Shown here in pieces: positions 29,363 through 37,930 of a stretch of 64,000 nt of DNA. Positions within the stretch are counted from its first letter, which is position 1. Every line of letters starts with the position of its first letter. This DNA comes from Melioribacter roseus (GTDB taxonomy: Bacteria; Bacteroidota; Ignavibacteria; Ignavibacteriales; Melioribacteraceae), in contig DYLK01000014.1 of the NCBI GenBank assembly GCA_020722065.1, forward strand, positions 1-64,000, read 5' to 3'. The notes under the pieces are model-generated. The model worked only from the letters and a program-made list of their open reading frames with translations. It ran no database searches and had not been told where the DNA came from. Position numbers and translations under genes: made by a program.

Positions 29363-30160
29363 TCACTTCTGAATTACTGAAAAATGATGTTCTGTACTTA
29401 AAAAGCTATTCATTGTATCTTGAATTGTCATTGAATCTTTGTTTTCACCAAGCATTACTAAGCCTTCGGTTACAAGAAGATTACGAAATCTTAAAATTTC
29501 TTGTTTTTGTTTTGCTTTTTCTGCGGCTGGTTTAAGTATTAAATGAGCAAGTAAAACACCGTAAAGAGTTGTAATTAAAGCAAAAGCTAAACCTTCGCCA
29601 ATTTTTGAAGGATCATTTCCCATATTATCAAGCATTATTATCAAGCCGACAACAGTTCCCAACATACCAAAAGCTGGAGCAAAACCAGCCATTGTTTTTA
29701 GGATATAAGAAGCAACCATATTGCGTTCGAACGTTGTTTCAGTAAAATTTGTAAGCATCGTTCTAAGTTCATCGCCACGATAGCCAGTTACAAGTAAATT
29801 CCCACCGTAACGCATAAATTCATCCGTTGTTCTGGAATTACGAATATGTATTTCTAATTCGCGTAAACCATTTTGTTTTGCAATTCTTGCCCAATTAATA
29901 ATATTTTCAATTTCTGAGTATAAAGTTTCTGGATTAATATTTTGTGGAATTAACGTTGCAATTAATTCCTTGAATGAAAGCATAACATATCTTGAACGAA
30001 AGGAAATCATTGTTGCCGCAAATGTTCCGCCAGCAACCATTAAAAAACTTTCGAGATCAATAAACATTTGCCAGTTTGTTGTGCTTGAAAAAATTGCATA
30101 AAAGAATAAAGAAAAACCGAGGAAAATTCCGAGTAGAGTATCAAAAGCTAAAGATTTCAT
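29363..30160 (-). CDS. motA: MotA-like flagellar stator protein
   Basis: MotA forms the ion-conducting stator ring with MotB. The 265-residue protein has four membrane segments: FDTLLGIFLGFSLFFYAIF, FLMVAGGTFAATMISF, and the pair around GFAPAFGMLGTVVGLIIMLD (~154-173) and FALITTLYGVLLAHLIL (~190-206). The conserved prolines of the third and fourth helices are present (FAPAFG, LKPAAE). The cytoplasmic loop between helices 2 and 3 carries charged residues for rotor contact. No rotor or flagellin gene is in the window. motA is the first gene of a minus-strand run, motA-motB-dgt-LTD. Confidence 0.9.
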   Translation of the reverse strand: MKSLAFDTLLGIFLGFSLFFYAIFSSTTNWQMFIDLESFLMVAGGTFAATMISFRSRYVMLSFKELIATLIPQNINPETLYSEIENIINWARIAKQNGLRELEIHIRNSRTTDEFMRYGGNLLVTGYRGDELRTMLTNFTETTFERNMVASYILKTMAGFAPAFGMLGTVVGLIIMLDNMGNDPSKIGEGLAFALITTLYGVLLAHLILKPAAEKAKQKQEILRFRNLLVTEGLVMLGENKDSMTIQDTMNSFLSTEHHFSVIQK

Positions 30161-30313
30161 ATTCTTTCTTTTTTTATTTATTAATATAAAAATAATAGTT
30201 TAGCTAAGCTTATCAACCAAAATAAATTTTGGTTTTCAATTATCGAATAGTTTTGCAAAAAGTGAAATTATTTTGGTATTCGTACTTGCAAATTCCAGAA
30301 AGTTGCTTAAGTT

Positions 30314-30332
30314 TGAGTAAAAAAAATACTCA
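30314..30332. promoter_or_regulatory. Inverted repeat directly before the winged-helix gene
   Basis: TGAGTA and TACTCA flank a seven-A spacer, forming a 19-base inverted repeat that ends three bases before the ATG of the winged-helix regulator. Its size and position suit an autoregulatory operator. The 176-base gap separates it from divergent motA. Confidence 0.5.
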
Positions 30333-30335
30333 TTA

Positions 30336-30863
30336 ATGCTAAAATCGTTAATTACTTCTGAAACAAGAATAAAATTATTATTAAGATTCTTTTTGAATCC
30401 GAATAACCACGCTTATTTGCGGCAACTTTCAAAGGAATTTAACGAGTCTTCGAACGGAATTAGAGTTGAATTAAATAGATTAGTGGAGTCAGAAATTTTG
30501 CAAATCTCGCAATCTGGCAACAATAAACTTTATTCAGCAAATAGAAATCATCCCCTTTTTTCAGAAATTAGAAATATTGTTCTAAAATCAACTGGAATTG
30601 AAAATGTGATTTCTGAAATTATTCGAAAAATTGGCGAATTACAAAAAGCTTTTATTCGTGGGGATTATGCAAAAGGAATAGATTCTGGTTTAATTGAATT
30701 GGTTTTGGTTGGAAATGTTTTGAACAAGCAAGAAATTGAAAGAGTTCGTTCTAAAACCGAAAATTTAATTCAAAGAAAGATTTCCGTTCTCACTTTAACA
30801 AATGAAGAATTTTTGAAACTGGAGAACAACTTTAAAAAAGAGACTACTTTTGACTTACTATAG
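30336..30863 (+). CDS. Winged-helix regulator with a degenerate nucleotidyltransferase-like domain
   Basis: The first ~80 residues form a winged helix: TSETRIKLLLRFFLNPNNHA, then YLRQLSKEFNESSNGIRVELNRL, a MarR/ArsR-like recognition helix. The C-terminal half (KAFIRGDYAKGIDSGLIELVLVGNVLNKQEIERV) follows the strand order of MNT-type minimal nucleotidyltransferases. However, it lacks their catalytic GS...DxD motif, so it is probably a non-catalytic sensor. Proteins of this build often precede polysaccharide gene clusters in Bacteroidetes/Chlorobi. Here it heads a glycan operon, nine bases before the glycosyltransferase, and may control it. Confidence 0.7.
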   Translation: MLKSLITSETRIKLLLRFFLNPNNHAYLRQLSKEFNESSNGIRVELNRLVESEILQISQSGNNKLYSANRNHPLFSEIRNIVLKSTGIENVISEIIRKIGELQKAFIRGDYAKGIDSGLIELVLVGNVLNKQEIERVRSKTENLIQRKISVLTLTNEEFLKLENNFKKETTFDLL

Positions 30864-30872
30864 TGAGAAAAT

Positions 30873-32084
30873 ATGAATATTGGAATGTTACTTGATAAAG
30901 AATTCTACGGCGATTTGCGTGTCGAAAATGAAGTTCGAGCTTTAGCTGAAGCTGGTTTTAATGTCGTTGTATTTTCGCTAAATTTCCATAAAGTTGCTGG
31001 AATTGATAAGTATTTCGGGGGAACAATTGTTCATATTCCTGTTTCTAAAAAATTTGTATATAAATTACGCGGACTGACGAACACAATTTTCAATTTTTAT
31101 CCAACGTATCTGAAGTTATTATTAAAAAATTTGATTATTCAATACAAAATTGACGTTCTTCATGTTCACGATTTATATCTTTTTGAAGCTGGTTTGAAAA
31201 TAAAAGAGGAATTCAGAAAACTATTTTTAGTTGGCGATTTACACGAAAATTACACCGAAGCATTAAAACATTATAAGTTTTCTAATACATTTCCTGGAAA
31301 TATTTTAATTTCAATTAAAAAATGGGAAAAGAAGGAAATTGAGTGGTTATTACAATATGATTTTCTTATTACTGTAATTGAAGAAGCTGTCGAAAGATAC
31401 AAACGGCTTGGCATTTCCGAAGAAAAATTTATAGTTGTTGCAAATTATGTGAATTTTGAGACGTTCAATTCTGAAAATATCGATGAAAAAATTGTTAATA
31501 AGTTCAAGAATTTTAATACTTTAACTTATGTTGGCGGTTTTGATTCTCATCGCGGAATTGAAACAGCAATTAAATCTGTTCCATCAATTATTAAAAAAAT
31601 TAAGAATTTTAGGCTACTTCTTGTTGGCGATGGAAGAAACTTGTTTGAAATGAAATTGCTTGTACAGAAATTAAAAATAGAAGAATTTGTAATTTTTGAA
31701 GGATGGCAAAAATCTGACCTTTTGCCTTCATATATCGAAACATCAAAAATATGTTTAATTCCGCACAAAAAAACATTGCATACAGATAATACAATTCCGC
31801 ACAAACTATTTCAATATATGTTTTTGAAAAAGCCTGTAATTTCATCAAACTGCAAGCCAATTGAACGAATTATAACTGAAACAAAAAGCGGTTTTATTTT
31901 TGAATCTGAAAATGAAAATGATTTAGCTGAAAAAGTGATTGATATATTTTCAGACGAGAAATTGCAGAAAATATTCGCAGAAAACGGCTATAATTCAGTT
32001 ATCACAAAGTATAATTGGAAAGCTACTTCACGGAATTTAGTTAATCTTTATAAAAAAATTGAAAGAGAAAATGTCGAACGATAA
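30873..32084 (+). CDS. Family 4 glycosyltransferase
   Basis: The 403-residue GT-B enzyme has an N-terminal acceptor domain starting MNIGMLLDKEFYGDLRVENE with the HVHDLYLFEAGLKI segment (~98-111). The nucleotide-sugar domain includes TYVGGFDSHRGIETAIKSVP (~218-237), LLLVGDGRNLFEMKLL (~250-265) and EGWQKSDLLPSYIETSKICLIPH (a GT4 pattern near ~274-296). The last conserved part is the FQYMFLKKPVISSNCKPIERII region with the donor-binding Glu-like position. It probably acts at the inner membrane in surface polysaccharide assembly; donor and acceptor sugars are unknown. It overlaps the next gene by 14 bases. Confidence 0.85.
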   Translation: MNIGMLLDKEFYGDLRVENEVRALAEAGFNVVVFSLNFHKVAGIDKYFGGTIVHIPVSKKFVYKLRGLTNTIFNFYPTYLKLLLKNLIIQYKIDVLHVHDLYLFEAGLKIKEEFRKLFLVGDLHENYTEALKHYKFSNTFPGNILISIKKWEKKEIEWLLQYDFLITVIEEAVERYKRLGISEEKFIVVANYVNFETFNSENIDEKIVNKFKNFNTLTYVGGFDSHRGIETAIKSVPSIIKKIKNFRLLLVGDGRNLFEMKLLVQKLKIEEFVIFEGWQKSDLLPSYIETSKICLIPHKKTLHTDNTIPHKLFQYMFLKKPVISSNCKPIERIITETKSGFIFESENENDLAEKVIDIFSDEKLQKIFAENGYNSVITKYNWKATSRNLVNLYKKIERENVER

Positions 32085-32862
32085 TAAAAATTTTTATGAA
32101 CAATTTGATTGGAATCAAGCAAATCTTTCGTCAAAATTACAAGAAAAAATACAAAAAGTAATTTCATTAATACCAAAAGATGTAATTTCCGTAATTGACG
32201 TTGGTTGCGGCGATGGAACAATTACTAATTCTTTGGAAAATCATTTTTCTGTTTTCTCATTAGATAGAAGTTTGAACGCACTAAAGTTGGTTTCAGCAAA
32301 AAAGAAAATTATGGCGTCAGCATCTCAAATTCCAGCAAAAGACAATTCATTTGACTTGCTTTTTAGCAGCGAAATGATAGAACATCTTCCTAATAAAATA
32401 TTTTATGAAGCAATTGAAGAATTTAAACGAGTTTCAAGAAAATATATCTTTCTAACATTTCCAAATGATGAAAATATTGAAAAACAACTAACAAAATGTC
32501 CGAATTGCGGAAAAGTTTTTAATAAAACTTATCATCTTCAGCGAATAAATTTAAACAGAATTCTTGCACTTTTTCCAGAATACGAATTATTGAAAAAATT
32601 TGAAATTGGTGAAAAAATAAGAGTTTACAACAATTCTCTTGGGAAAATGAAACACAATCTTTGTCCCGCAGAATCTTGGATTCCAGAATATTGGACAAAA
32701 GGAAAACCACATCTTCGCCAGACAATGTGTCCAGAGTGTCAAACTAAATTTACAATTCCATACAAGTTCAATTTATTAGCAGCCGCATTAGATTTTACAA
32801 ATGTAGTAGTCTCGCCAAAGAAAAAATATCAACTTGGCGTTTTACTTGGGAAAAAAGATTAA
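32071..32862 (+). CDS. SAM-dependent methyltransferase with split zinc-ribbon cysteines
   Basis: The 263-residue protein has the class I SAM motif SVIDVGCGDGTITNSLENH (~37-55), a later FDLLFSSEMIEHLPN motif (~87-101) and a Rossmann fold of normal length. Two CxxC pairs, CPNCGKVFNKTYH (~134-146) and CPECQTKF (~213-220), probably bind one zinc. ATG 32071 is chosen because it is preceded by GAGAG; an in-frame TTG lies at 32059. It overlaps the glycosyltransferase by 14 bases and precedes the flippase by three, so it likely methylates a sugar or lipid-linked glycan. The target is not shown by the sequence. Confidence 0.8.
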   Translation: MSNDNKNFYEQFDWNQANLSSKLQEKIQKVISLIPKDVISVIDVGCGDGTITNSLENHFSVFSLDRSLNALKLVSAKKKIMASASQIPAKDNSFDLLFSSEMIEHLPNKIFYEAIEEFKRVSRKYIFLTFPNDENIEKQLTKCPNCGKVFNKTYHLQRINLNRILALFPEYELLKKFEIGEKIRVYNNSLGKMKHNLCPAESWIPEYWTKGKPHLRQTMCPECQTKFTIPYKFNLLAAALDFTNVVVSPKKKYQLGVLLGKKD

Positions 32863-32865
32863 TTA

Positions 32866-34296
32866 ATGGGAAAACTAAAGCATTTTCTGATTTACGGATT
32901 TGGCAATATTTCTACAAAATTAATAGGTTTTGTACTTCTTCCACTTTATACAAAATATTTAACAGTAGAACAATTTGGAATTTTAACACTTATTGAAATA
33001 ACTTCGCAGATATTAATTGGCGTTTTATCTTTTAATATCGGAACGGCAATGATGCGTTGGCTGGTTGATGCAAAAAGCCAAAACGAAGAAAAATCTATCG
33101 TTTTTACAGTTTTGATTGAAACAACAATAATTTCGTTCCTTATTATTTTTCTGATGTGGTTTTTTGATTCTGAGCTTTCTTGGGCATTATTTGGTAATTC
33201 ATCTTTTTCTAATTACATCATTTTGCTGGGAATTTCATCTGCTTTGGGAATTTTTATTCTTGTTCCGCTTAATTTGATGCGTCAATATGAAAAATCAATT
33301 TTATTTAGTGTTCTTACCACAATAAAATTTACTCTTTCGCTTCTACTTACTATTTGGTTTGTGAAATATCTTTCTTGGGGAATTGAAGGAGTTCTACTCG
33401 CACAAATAATCGGACAAATTATTTTTGTGTTGGCAACAATTCCTCTTTTATTGAAAAACACAAACTTGAAATTCAGTTTCAAAAAGTTGTTTGAAATGCT
33501 GAATTACGGATTTCCACTCGTTTTATCCACAATTTCAACTCTTCTATTAACAATGAGCGATAGATATATCATAAAAATATTTGAATCTGATGCAGAAGTT
33601 GGGATTTATTCTTTGGCATACAAAATTTCGAGTGTGATAAATATGCTGATAATTCAATCGTATCAATTAGCGTTTTTACCAATTGCTTACCAAAAAATAA
33701 CTCAATCAAACTACTCTCATTTTTTTCAGAAATCACTTAAATATTTTACAATTGTACTTGTCATTTCTGCGCTATCAATTTCTATCTTTAGCAAAGAAAT
33801 AATAGAAATTCTTTCATCAAATACTGAATTTTATTTGGCGATTTACTTAATTCCAATTTTAAGTTTAAGTTTTGTTTTACGCGGAATTCAATATCAAATT
33901 TCGTTAGGATTCCATTTTTCAAAAAAAACAAAGTATAATGGATTTGTTGTTTTTGTCGCGGCATTAATAAATATTATTCTAAATATAGTTTTCGTAAAAT
34001 ATTTTGGATTTTTTGGAGTTGCTTATGCCGTAACGATTTCACTTTTGTTAACACTTCCACTTATGTTGTTCTTTTCACAGAAATTCTTCTTCATTCAATA
34101 TAAATTTTTACAAATTACAGCAATAACTATTGTTGGAATTCTCTTTTATGGAATATCTTTACTTTTTGATGATTATGCTTTTGTGTTAAGATTTTCATTA
34201 AAATCAATTTTACTGTTTCTTTTCATCATTTCATTATTTATTTTAAGATTAGTAACTAAAAATGAAATTCTTTCCTTAAAAAACGAAAAAGGATAA
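32866..34296 (+). CDS. Wzx-type polysaccharide flippase (MOP superfamily)
   Basis: The 476-residue membrane protein has roughly 12-14 hydrophobic helices. The N-terminal pattern YGFGNISTKLIGFVLLPLYT followed by KYLTVEQFGILTLIEI is typical of O-antigen/teichoic acid flippases. The central YGFPLVLSTISTLLLTMSDR with YIIKIF (~210-235) is also diagnostic. Such proteins turn undecaprenyl-linked oligosaccharides across the inner membrane. Its place after a glycosyltransferase and a methyltransferase supports that role. It ends two bases before the PorQ-like gene. Confidence 0.88.
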   Translation: MGKLKHFLIYGFGNISTKLIGFVLLPLYTKYLTVEQFGILTLIEITSQILIGVLSFNIGTAMMRWLVDAKSQNEEKSIVFTVLIETTIISFLIIFLMWFFDSELSWALFGNSSFSNYIILLGISSALGIFILVPLNLMRQYEKSILFSVLTTIKFTLSLLLTIWFVKYLSWGIEGVLLAQIIGQIIFVLATIPLLLKNTNLKFSFKKLFEMLNYGFPLVLSTISTLLLTMSDRYIIKIFESDAEVGIYSLAYKISSVINMLIIQSYQLAFLPIAYQKITQSNYSHFFQKSLKYFTIVLVISALSISIFSKEIIEILSSNTEFYLAIYLIPILSLSFVLRGIQYQISLGFHFSKKTKYNGFVVFVAALINIILNIVFVKYFGFFGVAYAVTISLLLTLPLMLFFSQKFFFIQYKFLQITAITIVGILFYGISLLFDDYAFVLRFSLKSILLFLFIISLFILRLVTKNEILSLKNEKG

Positions 34297-34298
34297 AC

Positions 34299-35219
34299 AT
34301 GAATCGCATAATCTTATTTATGTTTTTAGCATTTGGAGTAATAAATTCACAAACATTCAGATTTTTGAATCTTGAAACCTCGCCTCGAGCCGCCGCTTTG
34401 GGTGGAACATTTGTAGCAAACACAAACGATGTTAATGTAATGTTTTACAATCCCGCTGGAATAGCAAAATTAACGGCAACTCCAGTTTCTACTTCATATT
34501 TAATGCATCTCGAGGAAATAAATTCCGCATACGTAGTTGGTTCTCGTTTTTTTGAAGGCTATGGAAGGTTTGCCGCATCGGTTCAATATGTAAATTATGG
34601 AACTTTTACAAAAGCTGATGAATATGGAAATCAAACAGGAGAATTTGGAGCTTCAGATTTAGCAATTGCTGCTGGTTATGGTAACGAACTTGGTGAAAAT
34701 TTTTACTATGGAATAAGTCTAAAATTTATCTATTCGGGTATTGATTCTTATTCATCAACCGCAATTGCTTCAGATTTAGGTTTAATGTATATTTTACCAG
34801 AAACTAAATGGTCGTTTGGGTTTTCAGTACTAAATCTTGGGACACAACTTACCTCATATATTTCTGAAACAGAGAAATTGCCACTAAATGTTCGGTTAGG
34901 ATTTTCAAAACAATTAGAACATTTACCTCTCACATTTTACGCAAGTTTGAATAAGATTAATGAAACTAATGATGAGTTTTCTCAAATATTTGATAGATGG
35001 ACATTAGGCGGAGAATTCCGTTTTAGCCAATCTGTTTCATTAAGAGTTGGTTACGATAATGAAAAAAGAAATGAATTGAGTTTGGGGGAATCTGCGGGAC
35101 TTGCAGGATTTAATGTTGGATTTGGTGTTTTTGTTAAATTATATCAAGTAGATTATGCTTTTTCATCTTTTGGTCCAGTGGGAAGTGTACATCGTTTTGG
35201 AATAAGTACTTCGTTTTAA
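34299..35219 (+). CDS. PorV/PorQ-family outer-membrane protein (PorQ-like)
   Basis: The 306-residue protein has a signal peptide (MNRIILFMFLAFGVINSQ) and then FRFLNLETSPRAAALGGTFVANTNDVNVMF, seen as FLNLETSPRAAALGG and the FYNPAGIAKL motif. This is the PorQ/PorV opening within the FadL-like barrel class. The remainder is strand-rich and ends in SVHRFGISTSF, a typical barrel terminus. In Bacteroidetes PorV and PorQ work at the outer-membrane side of type IX secretion. PorQ-type is preferred over PorV because of the SPRAAALGG opening, with moderate certainty. It is the last gene of the glycan operon. Confidence 0.78.
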   Translation: MNRIILFMFLAFGVINSQTFRFLNLETSPRAAALGGTFVANTNDVNVMFYNPAGIAKLTATPVSTSYLMHLEEINSAYVVGSRFFEGYGRFAASVQYVNYGTFTKADEYGNQTGEFGASDLAIAAGYGNELGENFYYGISLKFIYSGIDSYSSTAIASDLGLMYILPETKWSFGFSVLNLGTQLTSYISETEKLPLNVRLGFSKQLEHLPLTFYASLNKINETNDEFSQIFDRWTLGGEFRFSQSVSLRVGYDNEKRNELSLGESAGLAGFNVGFGVFVKLYQVDYAFSSFGPVGSVHRFGISTSF

Positions 35220-35264
35220 GTAATTTCAAAAATTGAAAGAGATTTTGGTTGAAAAATAGCTTTA

Positions 35265-35312
35265 AAACAAAAAAGCAGTTAGAATTACACGGTTTTCGTG
35301 TTTTCTAACTGC
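35265..35312 (-). terminator. Terminator of the dihydroorotate-dehydrogenase-like gene
   Basis: Arms GCAGTTAGAA (35275-35284) and TTCTAACTGC (35303-35312) form a 10-bp stem, with an inner ACACG/CGTGT stem inside. Read on the minus strand it is followed by TTTTTTGTTTT, so it terminates the gene ending at 35334. It may also stop plus-strand transcription from the PorQ-like gene, though no T run follows on that side. Confidence 0.85.
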
Positions 35313-35333
35313 AAAAATAAAGCTATAAACTTT

Positions 35334-36314
35334 TTAAAGATTAAAATATTTCATAAACTGAACTCTTTCAAGCAAGGCTGGGTCTTTTACTTTTCCGTAG
35401 CTTAATTTTCCTCTAAAATCATTTATAGATTTGTAACCCTTTCTATTCATCCATTCTTCCAAATCACGCAACATTGCTCCAATTTGTTCGGGACCATTTT
35501 TATATAAAGTAGAAGCAACTTGAACAGCTTTGGCTCCAGCAAGCAATTGTTTAATAACGCCAGCACCATCGTGAATACCAGTTGAAGCAACTAAATCACA
35601 ACTTACTCTGTCGCTCATCATTGCAATCCATCTTAAAGACATAGCTAAATCTTGTGGATTACTTAAAACATAAGTAGAAATTAACTTTTCTTCTTCAATG
35701 TCAAAATCTGGAGAAAAGAATTTGTTGAATAAAACCAATCCTTTAATATTTGTTTCTGATAATTTCTTAATCACCGAAGCAAGATTTGAAAAATAATGAC
35801 TAATTTTTAATGTAACGGGAATTGATATTTCGGAAGTAAGTTTGTTGATAATATCGAAATAAATTTTTTCTGTTTCCTCGCAAGTTCTATTAAGATGGGA
35901 AGGCATCAAAAATAAATTTAATTCTAAAGCATCAGCACCATTTGCTTCCATTTTTTTAGCGAAATACATCCATTCATGATTTGTTACAGCATTTATGCTT
36001 CCAATTATTGGAATTGTAACATGTCGTCGTAATTCAAGCAATAAATCGAGATATTGTTCTACATTATGTTGTTTTACACGCGAATCAAAATAGTCAAATA
36101 ATGATTCATCATATCCAGAATTTATAGCTTCTTTAACATAATGTTCTGCTTCCATTGTTATTTCTTCTTCAAAAATTGAGCGAAGAACCACAGCCGAAGC
36201 TCCGTTTTTAGCTAAATTTTTTACGCTTTCAACATTGTCAGTAAGTGTTGAACTTGATGCGATTATTGGATTTTTTAATTTGAGTCCAAGATAAGTTGTT
36301 GATAAATCAGGCAT
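35334..36314 (-). CDS. Dihydroorotate dehydrogenase-like flavoprotein
   Basis: The 326-residue TIM-barrel protein starts LSTTYLGLKLKNPIIASSS, the class 1 DHODH/dihydropyrimidine dehydrogenase opening. ALELNLFLMPS (~150) and VTLKISHYFSN (~186) sit at the phosphate/flavin-binding strands, and DLVASTGIHDGAGVIKQLLAGAKAVQVAS (given here as ASTGIHDGAGV and GAKAVQVAS) forms the FMN phosphate site. The loop that carries the catalytic Cys or Ser in PyrD is not clearly matched, and this subgroup is usually annotated only as DHODH-like. A role in pyrimidine synthesis should not be assumed. It has its own terminator. Confidence 0.75.
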   Translation of the reverse strand: MPDLSTTYLGLKLKNPIIASSSTLTDNVESVKNLAKNGASAVVLRSIFEEEITMEAEHYVKEAINSGYDESLFDYFDSRVKQHNVEQYLDLLLELRRHVTIPIIGSINAVTNHEWMYFAKKMEANGADALELNLFLMPSHLNRTCEETEKIYFDIINKLTSEISIPVTLKISHYFSNLASVIKKLSETNIKGLVLFNKFFSPDFDIEEEKLISTYVLSNPQDLAMSLRWIAMMSDRVSCDLVASTGIHDGAGVIKQLLAGAKAVQVASTLYKNGPEQIGAMLRDLEEWMNRKGYKSINDFRGKLSYGKVKDPALLERVQFMKYFNL

Positions 36315-36408
36315 TGCTTTGTCCTTTTAAAATCTGTAATAATTGATTGCTTATATTAATTAAAAATTAGTATTAAAAATTAAGAATATTTGATTAAGTA
36401 TTAATAGA

Positions 36409-36558
36409 TTATTTTGCTTTGGGAAAGGATTTTTGTTTTACTGATTCACGGAACTCCTTTGACAAACCACTTGTTTTCGGTCCAAATTGGTTTACAAAAT
36501 TATCTTTGAGAATTTGACCGCTTTCATCATTATTTCTATTCAAATTATTCTTTTTCAT
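36409..36558 (-). CDS. Possible 49-residue protein overlapping the NtrC-type regulator gene
   Basis: A 49-codon frame begins with ATG inside the last codons of the regulator gene (14-base overlap, frame-shifted) and ends TAA at 36409. The peptide starts MKKNNLNRNNDESGQILKD, contains NQFGPKTSGLSKEF and ends QKSFPKAK; it is hydrophilic and basic. The overlap resembles the coupled starts used throughout this window, which is the main support. It matches no family I know and has no ribosome-binding site of its own. Confidence 0.4.
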   Translation of the reverse strand: MKKNNLNRNNDESGQILKDNFVNQFGPKTSGLSKEFRESVKQKSFPKAK

Positions 36559-37918
36559 TTTTGATACCGTATTCATTTATTTTTCTATGTAAACCAGTTC
36601 TATCAATATTTAGAATTTCGGCTGTTTTTGAGATTTGCCAGTCGTTTTCTCGGAGAGTTTGCAAAATATATTGTTTTTCGAATTCAATTTTAGCTGTGTG
36701 TAAATCGTAAATTTTTTTCTCTGAAAACTCAAGTTTGTTATTTCCGCCGCCTCTTTCAAAACTACGAATTATATCAGAAACTTCGATAATCTGTTTGGAT
36801 GTAAAAATCATAAGATTATCAATTACATTTTTTAATTCGCGAACGTTTCCTTCCCATTTCTGATTCATTAATATTCCTTCAGCTTGTGGAGAAATTCTCA
36901 CAATATTTTTATCGTATTTTTCATTAAAAATAGATATAAAATGGTAAGCTAAAGGCAGAATATCTTCTGGTCTTTCGCGGAGTGGTGGAATGTGAATTTG
37001 AACAACTTTTAATCTGTGATAAAGATCTGCTCTAAATTTTCCTTTTTTGGATAATTCTAACAAATCCTGATTAGTTGCAGCTATTATTCTAACATCAACC
37101 TTTAGTGGTTTGTCTGAACCAATTCTCTGAATCTCATCATTTTCCAAAAATCTAAGTAATTTTGGTTGGAGACTAATATCTAAATCACCAATTTCATCAA
37201 GAAAAACAGTGCCACCATTGGATTCTTCTAAAATTCCTTTTCTATCAGATCTCGCGTCGGTAAATGCTCCTTTTAAGTGACCAAAAAGTTCACTTTCGAG
37301 TAATCCAGCAGGAAAAGAAGGACAATTAATACTTGAAAATTTTTTCTTATTTCTGTTTCCAAATTGATAAAGTGAATATGCAACCAACTCTTTGCCAGTT
37401 CCGGTTTCTCCAGTAATTAATACACGAGCACCACTTTTTGCAACTTGTAAAATATCTTGGCGTAGTTCGTTAATAATATTTGAGTTTCCAATAAAATATT
37501 CGGCAATGTTTGTTAATTCAGTATCTTTTCCACTTGGAAGAACTCTACGGACGCTAAGTTCCTTGTTTATTGCATCAATCAACTTGCTGTGTTCTACAGG
37601 TTTTTCTATAAAATTTACTGCACCTTTTTTAAGTAACTCAACAGCTATGTTAATTGTTCCAGTACCGGAAATTATGATTATCGGAATAGTTGGGTTTTTT
37701 GCTTGTATTTGGGAAATAAGCTGATCACCAGAAACCCCTGGCATTTGAATATCTAATAAAATAATTGAAATTTTATATTTTTCAACGTAGTCTATCGCTT
37801 CGAATGGATTAGAAAGTGTAATTACGCTAAAATTTGATAACTGAAGCAATTTTTTAATAGAATGTAAAAAAGATTCATCATCATCAATTGCTAAAATTGT
37901 AATTTGTTCATTGTCCAT
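36545..37918 (-). CDS. NtrC-family sigma-54-dependent response regulator
   Basis: The 457-residue protein has three domains. The receiver (~1-120) shows AIDDDESFLHSIKKLL and ILLDIQMPGVSGDQL, with the phosphorylated Asp near 56. The AAA+ domain (~145-385) has Walker A GETGTGKELVA, the sigma-54 contact loop GAFTDA, Walker B GGTVFLDEIGDL and the arginine segment GKFRADLYHRLKV. The Fis-type helix-turn-helix is NDWQISKTAEILNIDRTGLH followed by RKINEYGI. The loop is GAFTDA rather than the canonical GAFTGA. It lies 12 bases after the sensor kinase gene; sigma-54 itself is encoded at 48933-50387. Target genes are unknown. Confidence 0.92.
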   Translation of the reverse strand: MDNEQITILAIDDDESFLHSIKKLLQLSNFSVITLSNPFEAIDYVEKYKISIILLDIQMPGVSGDQLISQIQAKNPTIPIIIISGTGTINIAVELLKKGAVNFIEKPVEHSKLIDAINKELSVRRVLPSGKDTELTNIAEYFIGNSNIINELRQDILQVAKSGARVLITGETGTGKELVAYSLYQFGNRNKKKFSSINCPSFPAGLLESELFGHLKGAFTDARSDRKGILEESNGGTVFLDEIGDLDISLQPKLLRFLENDEIQRIGSDKPLKVDVRIIAATNQDLLELSKKGKFRADLYHRLKVVQIHIPPLRERPEDILPLAYHFISIFNEKYDKNIVRISPQAEGILMNQKWEGNVRELKNVIDNLMIFTSKQIIEVSDIIRSFERGGGNNKLEFSEKKIYDLHTAKIEFEKQYILQTLRENDWQISKTAEILNIDRTGLHRKINEYGIKNEKE

Positions 37919-37930
37919 AATTTCCTCAAA

